NCBI GenBank assembly: GCA_965248255.1
Contig: CBDFIW010000004.1
Location: forward strand, 3,038,001-3,102,000
From: JAKZVK01 sp965248255
GTDB lineage: Bacteria; Acidobacteriota; Terriglobia; Bryobacterales; UBA6623
Direction of reading: 5' to 3'
DNA length: 64,000 bases
The notes beneath the pieces are model-generated. The model had not been told where the DNA came from, made no database searches, and saw only the letters and a program-made list of their open reading frames with translations. The translations under genes were made by a program, and so were the position numbers. Below, piece by piece: positions 44,211 to 52,985 of this stretch (positions within the stretch are counted from its first letter, which is position 1; every line of letters starts with the position of its first letter).

Positions 44211-44252
44211 CGCGGCACGGCCGTATAGCGTCGTGCTAAGTAGGCTTCGGTC

Positions 44253-44933
44253 ATGCTGAGAAAACTGTTGTATCCCCTCGTCCTACTATTCCTGCCGTCT
44301 CTGAGTGCGTCGATCGATCTCGATACGGTGCTGGCGAACATGGACCGTGCAGCGGTCTCGTTTCGGAGTTCGCGGGCGGACATCTCTCGGCTCAAGTACA
44401 CCGCGATCGTCGATGACAAGAGCATTGAGTCCGGGATGATCTATGTGCGCAGGGACAAGGGCAAGATACGCCTACTGGTCGAGTTCACTGACCCCTACCC
44501 CTACTATCTGGCTGTCAACGGAAATAAGGCCGAGATCTATCGGCCGCGCATCGCCCGGGTAGAGGAGTACAACCTGGCGAAGTCGCGCGAGATGTTCGAG
44601 CAGGTGTTTCTTCTCGGTTTCGGGACGACCGGGCAGTACCTGCGCGAGAACTACAAGCTCCGACTGGAAGGTGAGGAGACCGCGGCCGGCAAACCGACCG
44701 TGAAGCTGGAGCTGATCCCGAAGTCCGAGAAGATGCTGAGGCATATCCCCCGCCTGGAGATCTGGATCTCGACCGAGACTTGGCAGGCGGTACAGCAGAA
44801 GCTCGACCAGCCGGCGACGGGCGACTATCGGCTCTTTACCTACACCAATGTTGCGATGAACCCACGGCTGCCGAACAAGCAGTTCAAGCTCAAGATCCCC
44901 AAGAACACGAAGCGCGTCTTCCCTGGGAAGTAG
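44253..44933 (+). CDS. LolA-like outer-membrane lipoprotein carrier/sorting protein
   Basis: 226 residues with a signal peptide (RKLLYPLVLLFLPSLSAS). The LolA-type half-barrel is recognisable: LDTVLANMDRAAVSFRSSRA, ISRLKYTAIVDDKSIESGMI, YVRRDKGKIRLLVEF, NGNKAEIYRPRIARVEEYNL and LELIPKSEKMLRHIPRLEIW. LolA-fold proteins ferry lipoproteins or other lipids across the periplasm. Whether this is the housekeeping LolA or a paralogue cannot be decided. GTG/ATG alternatives are absent; the ATG at 44253 begins the signal peptide. Confidence 0.75.
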   Translation: MLRKLLYPLVLLFLPSLSASIDLDTVLANMDRAAVSFRSSRADISRLKYTAIVDDKSIESGMIYVRRDKGKIRLLVEFTDPYPYYLAVNGNKAEIYRPRIARVEEYNLAKSREMFEQVFLLGFGTTGQYLRENYKLRLEGEETAAGKPTVKLELIPKSEKMLRHIPRLEIWISTETWQAVQQKLDQPATGDYRLFTYTNVAMNPRLPNKQFKLKIPKNTKRVFPGK

Positions 44934-45101
44934 GCGTTGCCGCGATTGGGTAAGGCGGTTAAGGCTAGGCTTCCGCCTGACTTGCCCAAATTAGTTAGCG
45001 TCTCAGCGCCATGTCTTGCCTGCGTGGCTCGCCTCAACACGGTCAGGTTATCGGATAGGCTCGACGAAGAACTCACTTTGACCTCGGTCTACCAGACAAC
45101 C

Positions 45102-45175
45102 AAGGAGCCGAGTCCGCGAAGCGGACGGAAGGATCGTAGCCCACGGTGGAGCCGTCATAGCGTGGACCCCAAGGC
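45102..45175. repeat. Hairpin repeat family, copy R4
   Basis: GGAGCCGAGTCCGCGAAGCG, then a block ATCGTAGCCCACGGTGGAGC ... TGGACCCCAAGG that mirrors the CCTAGGGT/ACCCTAGG arm of copy R1. It abuts the left end of the IS3-family element, so the insertion may have landed in or next to the repeat. Confidence 0.5.
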
Positions 45176-45412
45176 TGAGACAAGCAGTTAACCCCGCTTT
45201 TGCCATTCGCTGAAAAATCGTTGTCTTGCCAGCCGGCTGGGTGCACAATGGCCCTAGCTGGTGAAGCGGAGGCCGGCTCTGCTGGAGAGCAACCGGCCAA
45301 GGAATAGCCAGCCGGAGACTCATCGAAACGATGAGACAGGGGGCGGCCACCTCGCCGCTCCCTGCTTCTGTCCCCCCATCGGATCGATAGATCTCCCGAT
45401 GCCTCAAAAAAC

Positions 45413-46270
45413 TCATGCCCCCACCTCCACCGCACCCGCCCCGCGGCGCAGCTGCCGCTCGAATTCCGCCGGCGGCCGATACCCCAACGCCGAGTGCAGC
45501 CGTCGCTGATTGTAGGTCCGCTCCAGGAAGTCACCGATCCGTGCCTGCGCGTCGGCCAGGTCGCGATACTCGCTGCGATCCACTTCCTCGCCCTTGAGCG
45601 TTCGGAAAAAGCTCTCACGGCGCGCGTTGTCGTAGGGGTTCCCCTTCCGACTCATGCTGATCCGAATCTGATGCTGGGTGAGCAACTGCGTATAGGCCTG
45701 GCTAGCATACTGCACGCCGCGGTCGGAATGATGCACCAGCCCTGGCCGCACCCGCCGCTTCGCCAGCGCCATCTGCAGCGCCGCCAGCGGCAGCGTGTGA
45801 TCCAGGCCCGTTCCCAGCTGCCAACCGATCACCCGCCGCGAATAAGCGTCCAGCAACACCGCCAGATAGAGGAACTCCTCGTTGAACCGGATGTAGGTGA
45901 GGTCTCCCACCCACAGCTGATTCACCCCGTCCAGAGCCAGCGTCGGCGCCAGGTTCGGGTACACCGCCAGCCCGTGTTGCGCATCGCTCGTCACCACAAA
46001 CTTGCGTTTGAGCCGGCACAACAAGTTCTGTTCCCGCATCTGGCGCTGGACCCGCTTGCGGCTCACTCGCCAACCTTGTCGCCCGAGCTCTTGGCGGATG
46101 CGCCGGCTGCCATAGCTGGGCCATTGCAGCGCCAGCTTGCGGATCTGGCGACGCAGTGGGGGCTCTGGCTCGGCGGGCTGCGACGCACTCGGTCGGCGGT
46201 AAAAACCGGCCCGGCTCAGCCGCGCTAGTTCGCACATCCTCTGCACCGTCAGCTTCGTCGCCCCGCTCAC
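45413..46270 (-). CDS. IS3-family transposase OrfB (DDE integrase core)
   Basis: 285 residues. HTH_21-type region (RKLALQWPSYGSRRIRQELG) followed by the rve core with all three catalytic acids: D in WVGDLTYIRF, D in HHSDRGVQYAS and E in NARRESFFRTLKGEEV. GTG 46270 overlaps the orfA stop by four bases (GTGA), so it is translated by coupling or reached by a minus-1 frameshift from orfA. Appears intact. Confidence 0.93.
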   Translation of the reverse strand: MSGATKLTVQRMCELARLSRAGFYRRPSASQPAEPEPPLRRQIRKLALQWPSYGSRRIRQELGRQGWRVSRKRVQRQMREQNLLCRLKRKFVVTSDAQHGLAVYPNLAPTLALDGVNQLWVGDLTYIRFNEEFLYLAVLLDAYSRRVIGWQLGTGLDHTLPLAALQMALAKRRVRPGLVHHSDRGVQYASQAYTQLLTQHQIRISMSRKGNPYDNARRESFFRTLKGEEVDRSEYRDLADAQARIGDFLERTYNQRRLHSALGYRPPAEFERQLRRGAGAVEVGA

Positions 46271-46611
46271 TTCCTTCTCGATCTGTTCGTAGACGTTGCG
46301 CCGCCAGGCAGAGCCCGCAGCAGGCGCTGTTCCTCGACACGCTGCCAGGCTCGCTTTAAAAAATCGATCTCCATGGCCTGCTGGCCGATCTTGCGTTCCA
46401 ACTCGGCCTCGCGGCCGGGCGGGGGACGCTTTTGGCCCTGGCCGGAGAAGGCGCGCTCACCCTGCGTGCTCAACTCCCGCCGCCAACGGCGCACATCACT
46501 GGGATCCATCTCCAGTGCCCGGGCCACTTCGTTGACCGACTCCCCCGCCTCGATGCGCCGCAGCGCCGTCAACTTGAACTCCCTGCTGAACTTCCTACGA
46601 GACTTCTTCAT
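46267..46611 (-). CDS. IS3-family OrfA (HTH_Tnp_1 protein)
   Basis: 114 residues from ATG 46611, preceded by AAGGAGAAA. HTH: RKFSREFKLTALRRIEAGES, VNEVARALEMDPSDVRRWRR. A leucine-zipper-like C-terminal half (AELERKIGQQAMEIDFLKRA) is typical of OrfA oligomerisation. It overlaps orfB by four bases. Confidence 0.9.
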   Translation of the reverse strand: MKKSRRKFSREFKLTALRRIEAGESVNEVARALEMDPSDVRRWRRELSTQGERAFSGQGQKRPPPGREAELERKIGQQAMEIDFLKRAWQRVEEQRLLRALPGGATSTNRSRRK

Positions 46612-46679
46612 GACTCCAGTTTCTCCTTTCGCTGTACGAAAGGGGTTAACTGGCTGTCTCAAATCCTGGGTCCATTCCA

Positions 46680-47411
46680 AATTAAGCGCAGGAAGCGCAG
46701 CCATTCCTGGTGGCTGTGTCGGGGCATGCACTCGGCGATCACGCTGCCGTCAAGGCTGTTGAGCGCCGCAAACAGGGTGGTCGTGCCGTTGCGCTTGTAA
46801 TCGTGGGTCATCGTTTGGCCGCGTCCCTTTTTGAGCGGCAGGCCGGGCTGGGTGCGATCGAGGGCTTGGATTTGGGACTTCTCATCGAGCGAGAGAACCA
46901 GAGCATGCTCAGGCGGATTGAGATAGAGTCCGACGATGTCGTCGAGTTTCTCGGCGAAACGCGGGTCATTGCTGAGCTTGAAGGTCTTGACGCGGTGGGG
47001 CTTGAGGCCATGGGCGCGCCAAATCCGTCCCACGGTGGAAGCGCTGACGCCGGCCGCGGCGGCCATGGTGCGGCGGCTCCAGTGGGTGGCGTTGGACGGT
47101 TTCTCGCGGGTGGTCTTGTGGATGATCTGCTGTACTTTCTGCTTCGAGACGGCAGGTTTACGACCGGGCCGTGGGGCGTCTTTTGCAATGCCGGCGATGC
47201 TGCTTTCGAGAAAGCGCGTGCGCCAGCGGGCCACCAACTGCCGCGAGACACCGAGCTGTGCGGCGATCTGCTTATTCTCGAGACCGTCGGCGGCCAGCAG
47301 GACAATCCTGGCTCGCAGGGCGAGACGAACGGCGACTTGGCGGCCGCGCGCGTAGCGGTCCAACTGCTTGCATTGCGCTGTGTTCAAAGTTACTGGTTGT
47401 GCTCTTCGCAT
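46680..47411 (-). pseudogene. IS630-family transposase, C-terminally truncated (copy B)
   Basis: From ATG 47411 the frame matches the first 244 residues of the intact transposase (HTH region and the first DDE aspartate, SLDEKSQIQALDRT), then runs into foreign sequence and stops at 46659. The second aspartate (IVDNYATHKH) and glutamate (SWLNMVERFF) are lost, so it cannot be catalytic. Confidence 0.9.
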
Positions 47412-47479
47412 CCCATGCCTCCTGTTAATAGAGACGATGGGAAGCCAATATAAGTTACATTATTTATAGTGCACTACAC
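46680..47479 (-). mobile_element. Truncated IS630-family element, copy B
   Basis: The right-hand 800 bp of the element seen complete at 50661-51824, ending ...CTACAC before TA (47480-47481). The left 360 bp, including the distal transposase and one terminal repeat, is missing; the junction lies at AATTAAGCGC next to the IS3-family element. Its right terminus differs slightly (TATAGTGCACTACAC). Confidence 0.88.
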
Positions 47480-47616
47480 TAGCGGCTGCGTCTTGGACAG
47501 CATGCTGCACAGCACCGGCCGCGTTCCGAGTTCAATGAGCGCTTCCTAGCCCCTGCCATCGTTTTGTTTGAGCGAGCAGTGCTAATTCGGACTGCTCAGC
47601 GGGCGCCCGCACCGCT

Positions 47617-49227
47617 CTATGGGAGCGTAGTAATCTTCGGCAACTCTATCGTCTCGGCCGGCTCGAACAGGCCAAACGCAAAGATCGCGGTGGCCGAGGC
47701 GATGGCGACGTGCTGCTTGCCGTCGACTTCGTAGGTGATCGGCGATGCTGTCAGCTTCTCGCCCATGTTGAAGTTCCACAAATGGCGGCCCGTTTTCGCC
47801 TCGAGCGCGATCAACTGGCCGGCGTCGTCGCCGGAGAACAGCACGCCTGTTGCCGTCGACACGGTGCCGGTCCACATCCGCCCGAAGCCCGTCATCGGAT
47901 ACTCCCAGGCGCGCTCACCCGTCTTGGGGTCGATGGCCCGCAGGATCACCTGCCCGCCCTCCTCGGTGGCGCCGCCGCCGGGAAAGTTCTTCATCGGGAC
48001 CGGTTTCTGCTCGGAGGTGTTGAACCAGCCGCACTGCTCCAGGGTGAGCGCATAGAGCAGCCCGGTGCCTGGGTGATAGGTCTGCCCCATCCAGTTGGTG
48101 GCGCCTTTGACGCTCGGACACACCCAGTTGCCCTCGAGCGTCGGGTCCTTGCCGGGCACGAGGATGGGCCGGCCGTTCTTGTCGATGCCGGTGGCCCAAT
48201 CGACGCTGTCGGTCAACTGGGTCGCCCGCAGAAACTCGCCCGTCTCGCGGTCCAGCACATAGAAGAACCCGTTGCGGTTGGCGTGCAGCACCAGCTTGCG
48301 CGGACGGCCCTCCCATTCGAGATCGACCAGCATGGGCCAGCTTTGAGCATCCCAATCGTGCGTGTCGTGCGGCGTGAATTGGAAGTGCCACTTGATTGCG
48401 CCGCTTTCGGGATCGAGCGCGAGGAGCGAGCATGTGTACAGGTTGTCCCCTGGCCGTACCGACGCGTTGAAGTCCGGCCAGGGGTTTCCCGTTGTCCAGT
48501 AGAGCGTGTTGAGCTGGGGATCGAAGGTGCCGGAGAGCCAAGTGGCGCCGCCGCCCCACTTGCGGAACTCGTCACTGCCCCAGGTCTCCGAGCCGGGCTC
48601 CCCTTTGGCCGGAATCGTGTATCTGCGCCAGATCTCCTCGCCGGTCTGGGCGGACAGAGCAGCAATAAAGCCGCGCACGCCGCTGTCGCCGCCGGCGCTG
48701 CCGACGATCACCCTGTCTTTGAAGGCGAGCGGCGCCGAGGTGGAGGTCGCTCCGTCGTCAACGCTGGCGTACTGCTCACTGAACAGGACCCCGCCGGTTT
48801 GCCGGTCGAGCGCCGTCAGATAGTTGTCGCTGGTCACAAAATAGACGCTGTCACCCAGGATCGCCGGGCCGCGGTTGGGCGCAGCGCCCTGCAGCTCGGC
48901 GCGTGGGTCGGCATAGCTCCAGATCAGCCTCCCGCTGCGTGCGTCCAGCGCATACACCGCATTGGTGTTCGTGACGTACATCACGCCGTCGTGGACGATG
49001 GGCGACGTTTGCAGCCCGAGCGCGTTCGGAACGTGATAGACCCACCTGGCCACCAACGACCCGGCGGTCTGCGGCGTGATTTGGTCGAGCGGGCTGTGAC
49101 GCCAGCCGTTATAGCTTCCGGCATGGGTCAGCCAATTCTTTCCCGGCCCTTCGAGAATGTCCTCGTAGCGGACCTGCGCCGCCGCGGCGCTCGATAGCGC
49201 GAAAGCCAGCACCAACCGCAGTATCAC
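47617..49227 (-). CDS. PQQ-dependent alcohol dehydrogenase-type quinoprotein
   Basis: 536 residues, periplasmic (signal RLVLAFALSSAAAAQ). Eight-bladed quinoprotein propeller with tryptophan-docking blades (GRLIWSYAD, GEEIWRRYT, GAIKWHFQF, GERAWEYPM, GRHLWNFNM). The PQQ/Ca site region reads TTGNPWPDFN and RPGDNLYT, followed by HDTHDWDAQ. It oxidises an alcohol or aldose and passes electrons to a cytochrome; the c-type cytochrome is encoded just upstream and overlaps by four bases (GTG 49227). The substrate is unknown. Confidence 0.85.
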   Translation of the reverse strand: MILRLVLAFALSSAAAAQVRYEDILEGPGKNWLTHAGSYNGWRHSPLDQITPQTAGSLVARWVYHVPNALGLQTSPIVHDGVMYVTNTNAVYALDARSGRLIWSYADPRAELQGAAPNRGPAILGDSVYFVTSDNYLTALDRQTGGVLFSEQYASVDDGATSTSAPLAFKDRVIVGSAGGDSGVRGFIAALSAQTGEEIWRRYTIPAKGEPGSETWGSDEFRKWGGGATWLSGTFDPQLNTLYWTTGNPWPDFNASVRPGDNLYTCSLLALDPESGAIKWHFQFTPHDTHDWDAQSWPMLVDLEWEGRPRKLVLHANRNGFFYVLDRETGEFLRATQLTDSVDWATGIDKNGRPILVPGKDPTLEGNWVCPSVKGATNWMGQTYHPGTGLLYALTLEQCGWFNTSEQKPVPMKNFPGGGATEEGGQVILRAIDPKTGERAWEYPMTGFGRMWTGTVSTATGVLFSGDDAGQLIALEAKTGRHLWNFNMGEKLTASPITYEVDGKQHVAIASATAIFAFGLFEPAETIELPKITTLP

Positions 49228-50006
49228 TTGAGCTCCTCCCGGACCCCGCGCAAGCTTTGCCGGGCCAGGAAAGCGAACAGGCTTTCGAGTTCCTGGGCCG
49301 ACAATCGGCTGCCGTAGTCACCCGGCATCGGCGAGCCTTCGCGGATCTCGATCTCGGCCACGTCGCGCATCGAGATCAGATGTAGCTTGCCTTGCCGGTC
49401 AACCACCTGCAGAGAGTAGTTGTTGCGGTTGCGAGCGACGCCCCGGATGGCCTCGCCGCTCGCGAGCTTCACGGTAACTGCCTCGTGCCCGAGCATGTAG
49501 AGCCCCTCGGAAGGCTCGAGCACGGCCTGCTTGATCACGGCCAGCGGCCGCAGCCCGCCGATGTTCGTCAAGTCCGGCGCCATCCGTCCGCCCTTGCCGC
49601 GGATCGCGTGGCAGTTGGAGCATCCGGCCTTCTCGCTCCAGAAGACCTTCTCCCCGGCAGGGGCGTCGCCGGGCGCGGGGTTTTCAGCCGCGGGACCGAT
49701 CAGGGCGTGGATGAAGGCGACGAGCTGCCACGTTTCGTCGTCGGAGAGGTTTGTTGGGGGCATGCCCGCGCCGGGCAGTCCCTCGCGGATCGTGGAAAAG
49801 ACCTTCTCGTCGCTCAGCGGATGCCACATCGGCCGCTGCACGAGGTTAGGGCCGCGGCAGCCGGCGCACGATCGCGCGTAGAGCTTCTCGCCGGCCGCGA
49901 TGGCTTGCGGATCGCGGATCGCCGGGTTCTTTGACTCGCCCTCGTACCGGCCGTGCTGGGCCGCCAGCGGTGCGGCCAGCAAGAGCATCCAAAAGCACGC
50001 CCTCAT
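49224..50006 (-). CDS. Periplasmic c-type cytochrome partner of the PQQ dehydrogenase
   Basis: 260 residues with signal peptide (FWMLLLAAPLAAQ). Two cytochrome c domains are expected: the second has a normal heme motif CSNCH (129-133) with a distal methionine region (GGRMAPDLTNIG). The first has CAGCR (47-51), where histidine of CxxCH is replaced by arginine (CGC instead of CAC), with GAGMPPTNLSDDE as its distal part. The C-terminal region (LASGEAIRGVARNRNNYSLQ) is an SH3-like heme-binding-protein extension common in Solibacter-type proteins. Either the first heme lost its proximal ligand or this is a sequence error. The ATG at 50006 is chosen for its signal peptide. Confidence 0.82.
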   Translation of the reverse strand: MRACFWMLLLAAPLAAQHGRYEGESKNPAIRDPQAIAAGEKLYARSCAGCRGPNLVQRPMWHPLSDEKVFSTIREGLPGAGMPPTNLSDDETWQLVAFIHALIGPAAENPAPGDAPAGEKVFWSEKAGCSNCHAIRGKGGRMAPDLTNIGGLRPLAVIKQAVLEPSEGLYMLGHEAVTVKLASGEAIRGVARNRNNYSLQVVDRQGKLHLISMRDVAEIEIREGSPMPGDYGSRLSAQELESLFAFLARQSLRGVREELK

Positions 50007-50061
50007 GAACACACAATCATACAGCAAGCCTGGCCGAGGGCTTGAGTCCTCCGGACGTGTG

Positions 50062-50660
50062 CTATCCCTCCGTCTCTTCGCGGCGGGCGAGCTTGAGGGT
50101 GAGCAGCCCGAGGAAGACCACCGCGACGAGCAAGGCAACCCACAGGAACGCTTGCTGCGTGCCGGACTCGGTGGCGAAACGCGCGCTGGCGCTGTAGTCA
50201 AGGTTGGCAGTCAGTTTGTCGGCGCCGGCGTCCTCACTCCGGACCGCCAGAACGATGTGCCGCACTCTTGCCAGTTCGTACTGCGGCGACTGATCATCAG
50301 GATTGCCGAGCAGTAGCGAATAGCTGCCTTGCGGCGCGGCGAAATACAGGTCCGGGACCGGGAACTCGGCCTCCACCTGTTCGAAGGCCAGCGGCGCGTC
50401 GTTGCCGTCCTCGATGGTGAGCTTTAGCGAATCCGCGCGCGCGGCGGGGAAGGGGATCTTCACCGGACGAGGATCGCCGATGCGTCGAGCCATGCGGCCT
50501 CGGGAGAGCGTTCGCTCCCGATCTTCGAGAACGGCGACCAGTTCATAAGCACGGTCAAAAAAGGGCACATCCGTGTCGAGCACGATCTGTGTCAGTGTGG
50601 CGGGCGCCGTGGGGAGACCGAGCTCGTACTCAGACGAGCCATCCTCCGAATCGGGACCTA
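50062..50660 (-). pseudogene. DUF3999-like protein, C-terminal part (gene split by IS630 copy C)
   Basis: Continues the gene at 51825-52760. It begins in frame with GPDSEDGSSEYELGLPTA directly at the insertion site and ends with a membrane helix (FLWVALLVAVVFLGLLTLKL) and a charged tail. Middle motifs: VPFFDRAYELVAVLEDRERT and FAAPQGSYSLLLGNPDDQSP. DUF3999 proteins are periplasmic with a C-terminal anchor; function unknown. By itself this part has no proper start. Confidence 0.65.
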
Positions 50661-51824
50661 GTGTAGTGCGTCAAGCAGATTGCACCTTATGCAGGGCGGC
50701 ACGTCCGCGCTTGACTTTCTCGAGGATGTCGGAGGCGGTCGCGGTCCAGATGAAGGGCGTGGGATGCCCGTTGTGCTGGGCGATGTAGTCGTCAATGGCG
50801 GCGACGAGCTCGTCCACGCTGCGAAACACGCCGCGGCGCAGGCGCTTGACGGTGAGATCGCGAAAGAATCGCTCGACCATGTTCAGCCACGACGCCGAGG
50901 TCGGGGTGAAATGAATGTGGAAGCGCGGGTGACGATCGAGCCAACGCTTCACAGCGGCATGCTTGTGGGTGGCATAGTTGTCCACGATGAGATGAAGCTG
51001 TTTGTCCTTGGGGGTGCGGCGGTCAATTAAGCGCAGGAAGCGCAGCCATTCCTGGTGGCTGTGTCGGGGCATGCACTCGGCGATCACGCTGCCGTCAAGG
51101 CTGTTGAGCGCCGCAAACAGGGTGGTCGTGCCGTTGCGCTTGTAATCGTGGGTCATCGTTTGGCCGCGTCCCTTTTTGAGCGGCAGGCCGGGCTGGGTGC
51201 GATCGAGGGCTTGGATTTGGGACTTCTCATCGAGCGAGAGAACCAGAGCATGCTCAGGCGGATTGAGATAGAGTCCGACGATGTCGTCGAGTTTCTCGGC
51301 GAAACGCGGGTCATTGCTGAGCTTGAAGGTCTTGACGCGGTGGGGCTTGAGGCCATGGGCGCGCCAAATCCGTCCCACGGTGGAAGCGCTGACGCCGGCC
51401 GCGGCGGCCATGGTGCGGCGGCTCCAGTGGGTGGCGTTGGACGGTTTCTCGCGGGTGGTCTTGTGGATGATCTGCTGTACTTTCTGCTTCGAGACGGCAG
51501 GTTTACGACCGGGCCGTGGGGCGTCTTTTGCAATGCCGGCGATGCTGCTTTCGAGAAAGCGCGTGCGCCAGCGGGCCACCAACTGCCGCGAGACACCGAG
51601 CTGTGCGGCGATCTGCTTATTCTCGAGACCGTCGGCGGCCAGCAGGACAATCCTGGCTCGCAGGGCGAGACGAACGGCGACTTGGCGGCCGCGCGCGTAG
51701 CGGTCCAACTGCTTGCATTGCGCTGTGTTCAAAGTTACTGGTTGTGCTCTTCGCATCCCATGCCTCCTGTTAATAGAGACGATGGGAAGCCAATATAAGT
51801 TACATTATTTATGGTGCCCTACAC
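50661..51824 (-). mobile_element. IS630-family insertion sequence, copy C (intact)
   Basis: 1164 bp flanked by TA (50659-50660 and 51825-51826). Termini GTGTAGTGC and GTGTAGGGC (inverted). Contains an uninterrupted 361-codon transposase. Removing it with one TA restores the reading frame of the host gene exactly. Confidence 0.95.
50671..51756 (-). CDS. IS630-family transposase (intact)
   Basis: 361 residues from ATG 51756. N-terminal HTH (LENKQIAAQLGVSRQLVARW), a second winged HTH (TMAAAAGVSASTVGRIWRAH) and the DDE core: D in LSLDEKSQIQALDRTQPG, D in LHLIVDNYATHKHAAVKRWL and E in SWLNMVERFFRDLTVKRLRR. It is the only full-length copy of three in the window and could mobilise the others. Confidence 0.95.
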   Translation of the reverse strand: MRRAQPVTLNTAQCKQLDRYARGRQVAVRLALRARIVLLAADGLENKQIAAQLGVSRQLVARWRTRFLESSIAGIAKDAPRPGRKPAVSKQKVQQIIHKTTREKPSNATHWSRRTMAAAAGVSASTVGRIWRAHGLKPHRVKTFKLSNDPRFAEKLDDIVGLYLNPPEHALVLSLDEKSQIQALDRTQPGLPLKKGRGQTMTHDYKRNGTTTLFAALNSLDGSVIAECMPRHSHQEWLRFLRLIDRRTPKDKQLHLIVDNYATHKHAAVKRWLDRHPRFHIHFTPTSASWLNMVERFFRDLTVKRLRRGVFRSVDELVAAIDDYIAQHNGHPTPFIWTATASDILEKVKRGRAALHKVQSA

Positions 51825-52760
51825 TAGCACTGTCAGTGCCTGCACGTCACGACTCGCATCTCTTTCCAATAGGTAAGCCCACTGGCGGGACTCCCCGTCG
51901 ATAATGCGCAAGTCATCGAGATCAGGCTGCGAGTGCGCCAGGTCATCGAGGCGGAGCTTTAGGCGAGTGAGCCCTTCGGGCGATGGTCGGGCTTCCATCC
52001 CGCGCCGGTGAGAGTAGAGCCGCGGGTCGATCGCCGCGCCGGGGCGCATCGCGAAGGACAGTACCGGAGCCGGGTCGAAGTCAGGGTTCGACTCGATGTC
52101 GCCGAGCCGAGCCAGGGGCAACTCGTGGATCTGTCCCGCCATCCGGGCCCGCTCTCCCTGTGAAGGGATCCACAGAGCTGAGCGAACGTGCTCTAGGTCG
52201 TAGCGGGCACGGAAGGCGCGGCCGCCTCCGAACCGCAACACGGCTGCCGGCTCGCCGGCCTCTGCCGGCGGCAGTGCGAAGACCAGCGCCGGGCGCTGGA
52301 TCACGGCGGTGAACGCCAGGTCCTCGAGAGGCGGGCTGTCGCCGTTCGCAATCACGACGCGAAGGCGATCCCCTTGCGCGCGGCGCACACTCAGCCCCAC
52401 GTCTTCGACCGTGGCCGAGGCCGGAACTCGAAACAGACGTTTGCGGCCGAGGACCTCATCCGAACCCCCTGGCCCTTCGTCCCACACCTCCACCTGCCTG
52501 TGGAAGGACGCGGTCGCGGTGGACAACGTCAACGAGTCCGGCACGAGACCGTTCGGACGCTCTAGTTCGATGACGGTGCGTTGATCGACTTCGCGCCGAC
52601 TCACCTCATTCAGCGCAACCGCCGCCCGCTCCCCCCAAGGGCCGTCGAGGGCAATACCGATCGTCAGCAGCGGTTTCTGGGCCTGTCCCCAGCCCACCCC
52701 GAGGCAGATGAAGCAGACAACGATGAAGGCTTGCCGGATACGGCGGTAGTCGTTGTTCAT
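51825..52760 (-). pseudogene. DUF3999-like protein, N-terminal part (gene split by IS630 copy C)
   Basis: Signal peptide (RQAFIVVCFICLGVGWGQAQ), then beta-rich DUF3999-like sequence (ALNEVSRREVDQRTVIELER; LRVVIANGDSPPLEDLAFTA; YDLEHVRSALWIPSQGERAR; HSQPDLDDLRIIDGESRQWA). It terminates in the insertion sequence two codons past QALTVL. Joined to the downstream part it would encode about 510 residues. Family assignment rests on these weak motifs and on the C-terminal anchor. Confidence 0.65.
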
Positions 52761-52985
52761 GAGAGCGTCCTCGGAAGATGAAGTCCACGTCGGGAAGCAA
52801 GATTCCGCTTCGGACCCGAGCTAATCTTCAATCATACGCCGAGGCTGCTGCAAAGCTGCTTCTACGTCGCGGCGAGACCGCGATGAAAGGAGCATCCCTC
52901 CCTCATCTCCTGCCTTGCGGCAATAAACTCGTTGTGTTCGGGAGGGAGATCGTATATCCTGTGCGAGCCTGGAGGTCCAATTCAG

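Larger units (their letters stand above)
45176..46661 (-). mobile_element. IS3-family insertion sequence
   Basis: About 1486 bp with terminal repeats TGAGACAAGCAGTTAACCCC (left) and, inverted at the right, TGAGACAGCCAGTTAACCCC (18 of 20 identical), ends TG...CA as usual for the family. It carries orfA and orfB on the minus strand. No matching 3-4 bp target duplication is seen, which suggests rearrangement after insertion; the right flank joins a truncated IS630 copy 18 bases away. Confidence 0.88.

Noticed and set aside
45163..45175. Longer IS3 terminus starting at TGGACC
   Set aside because: TGGACCC occurs near both ends, but at the left it belongs to hairpin-repeat copy R4; the TG...CA ends at 45176 and 46661 fit the family better.
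44937..45191. 84-codon ORF after the LolA-like gene
   Set aside because: TTG start without a ribosome site, and half of it is hairpin-repeat sequence.
47710..49197. 495-codon plus-strand ORF over the PQQ dehydrogenase
   Set aside because: Antisense shadow; the minus strand has signal peptide, propeller blades and PQQ-site motifs.
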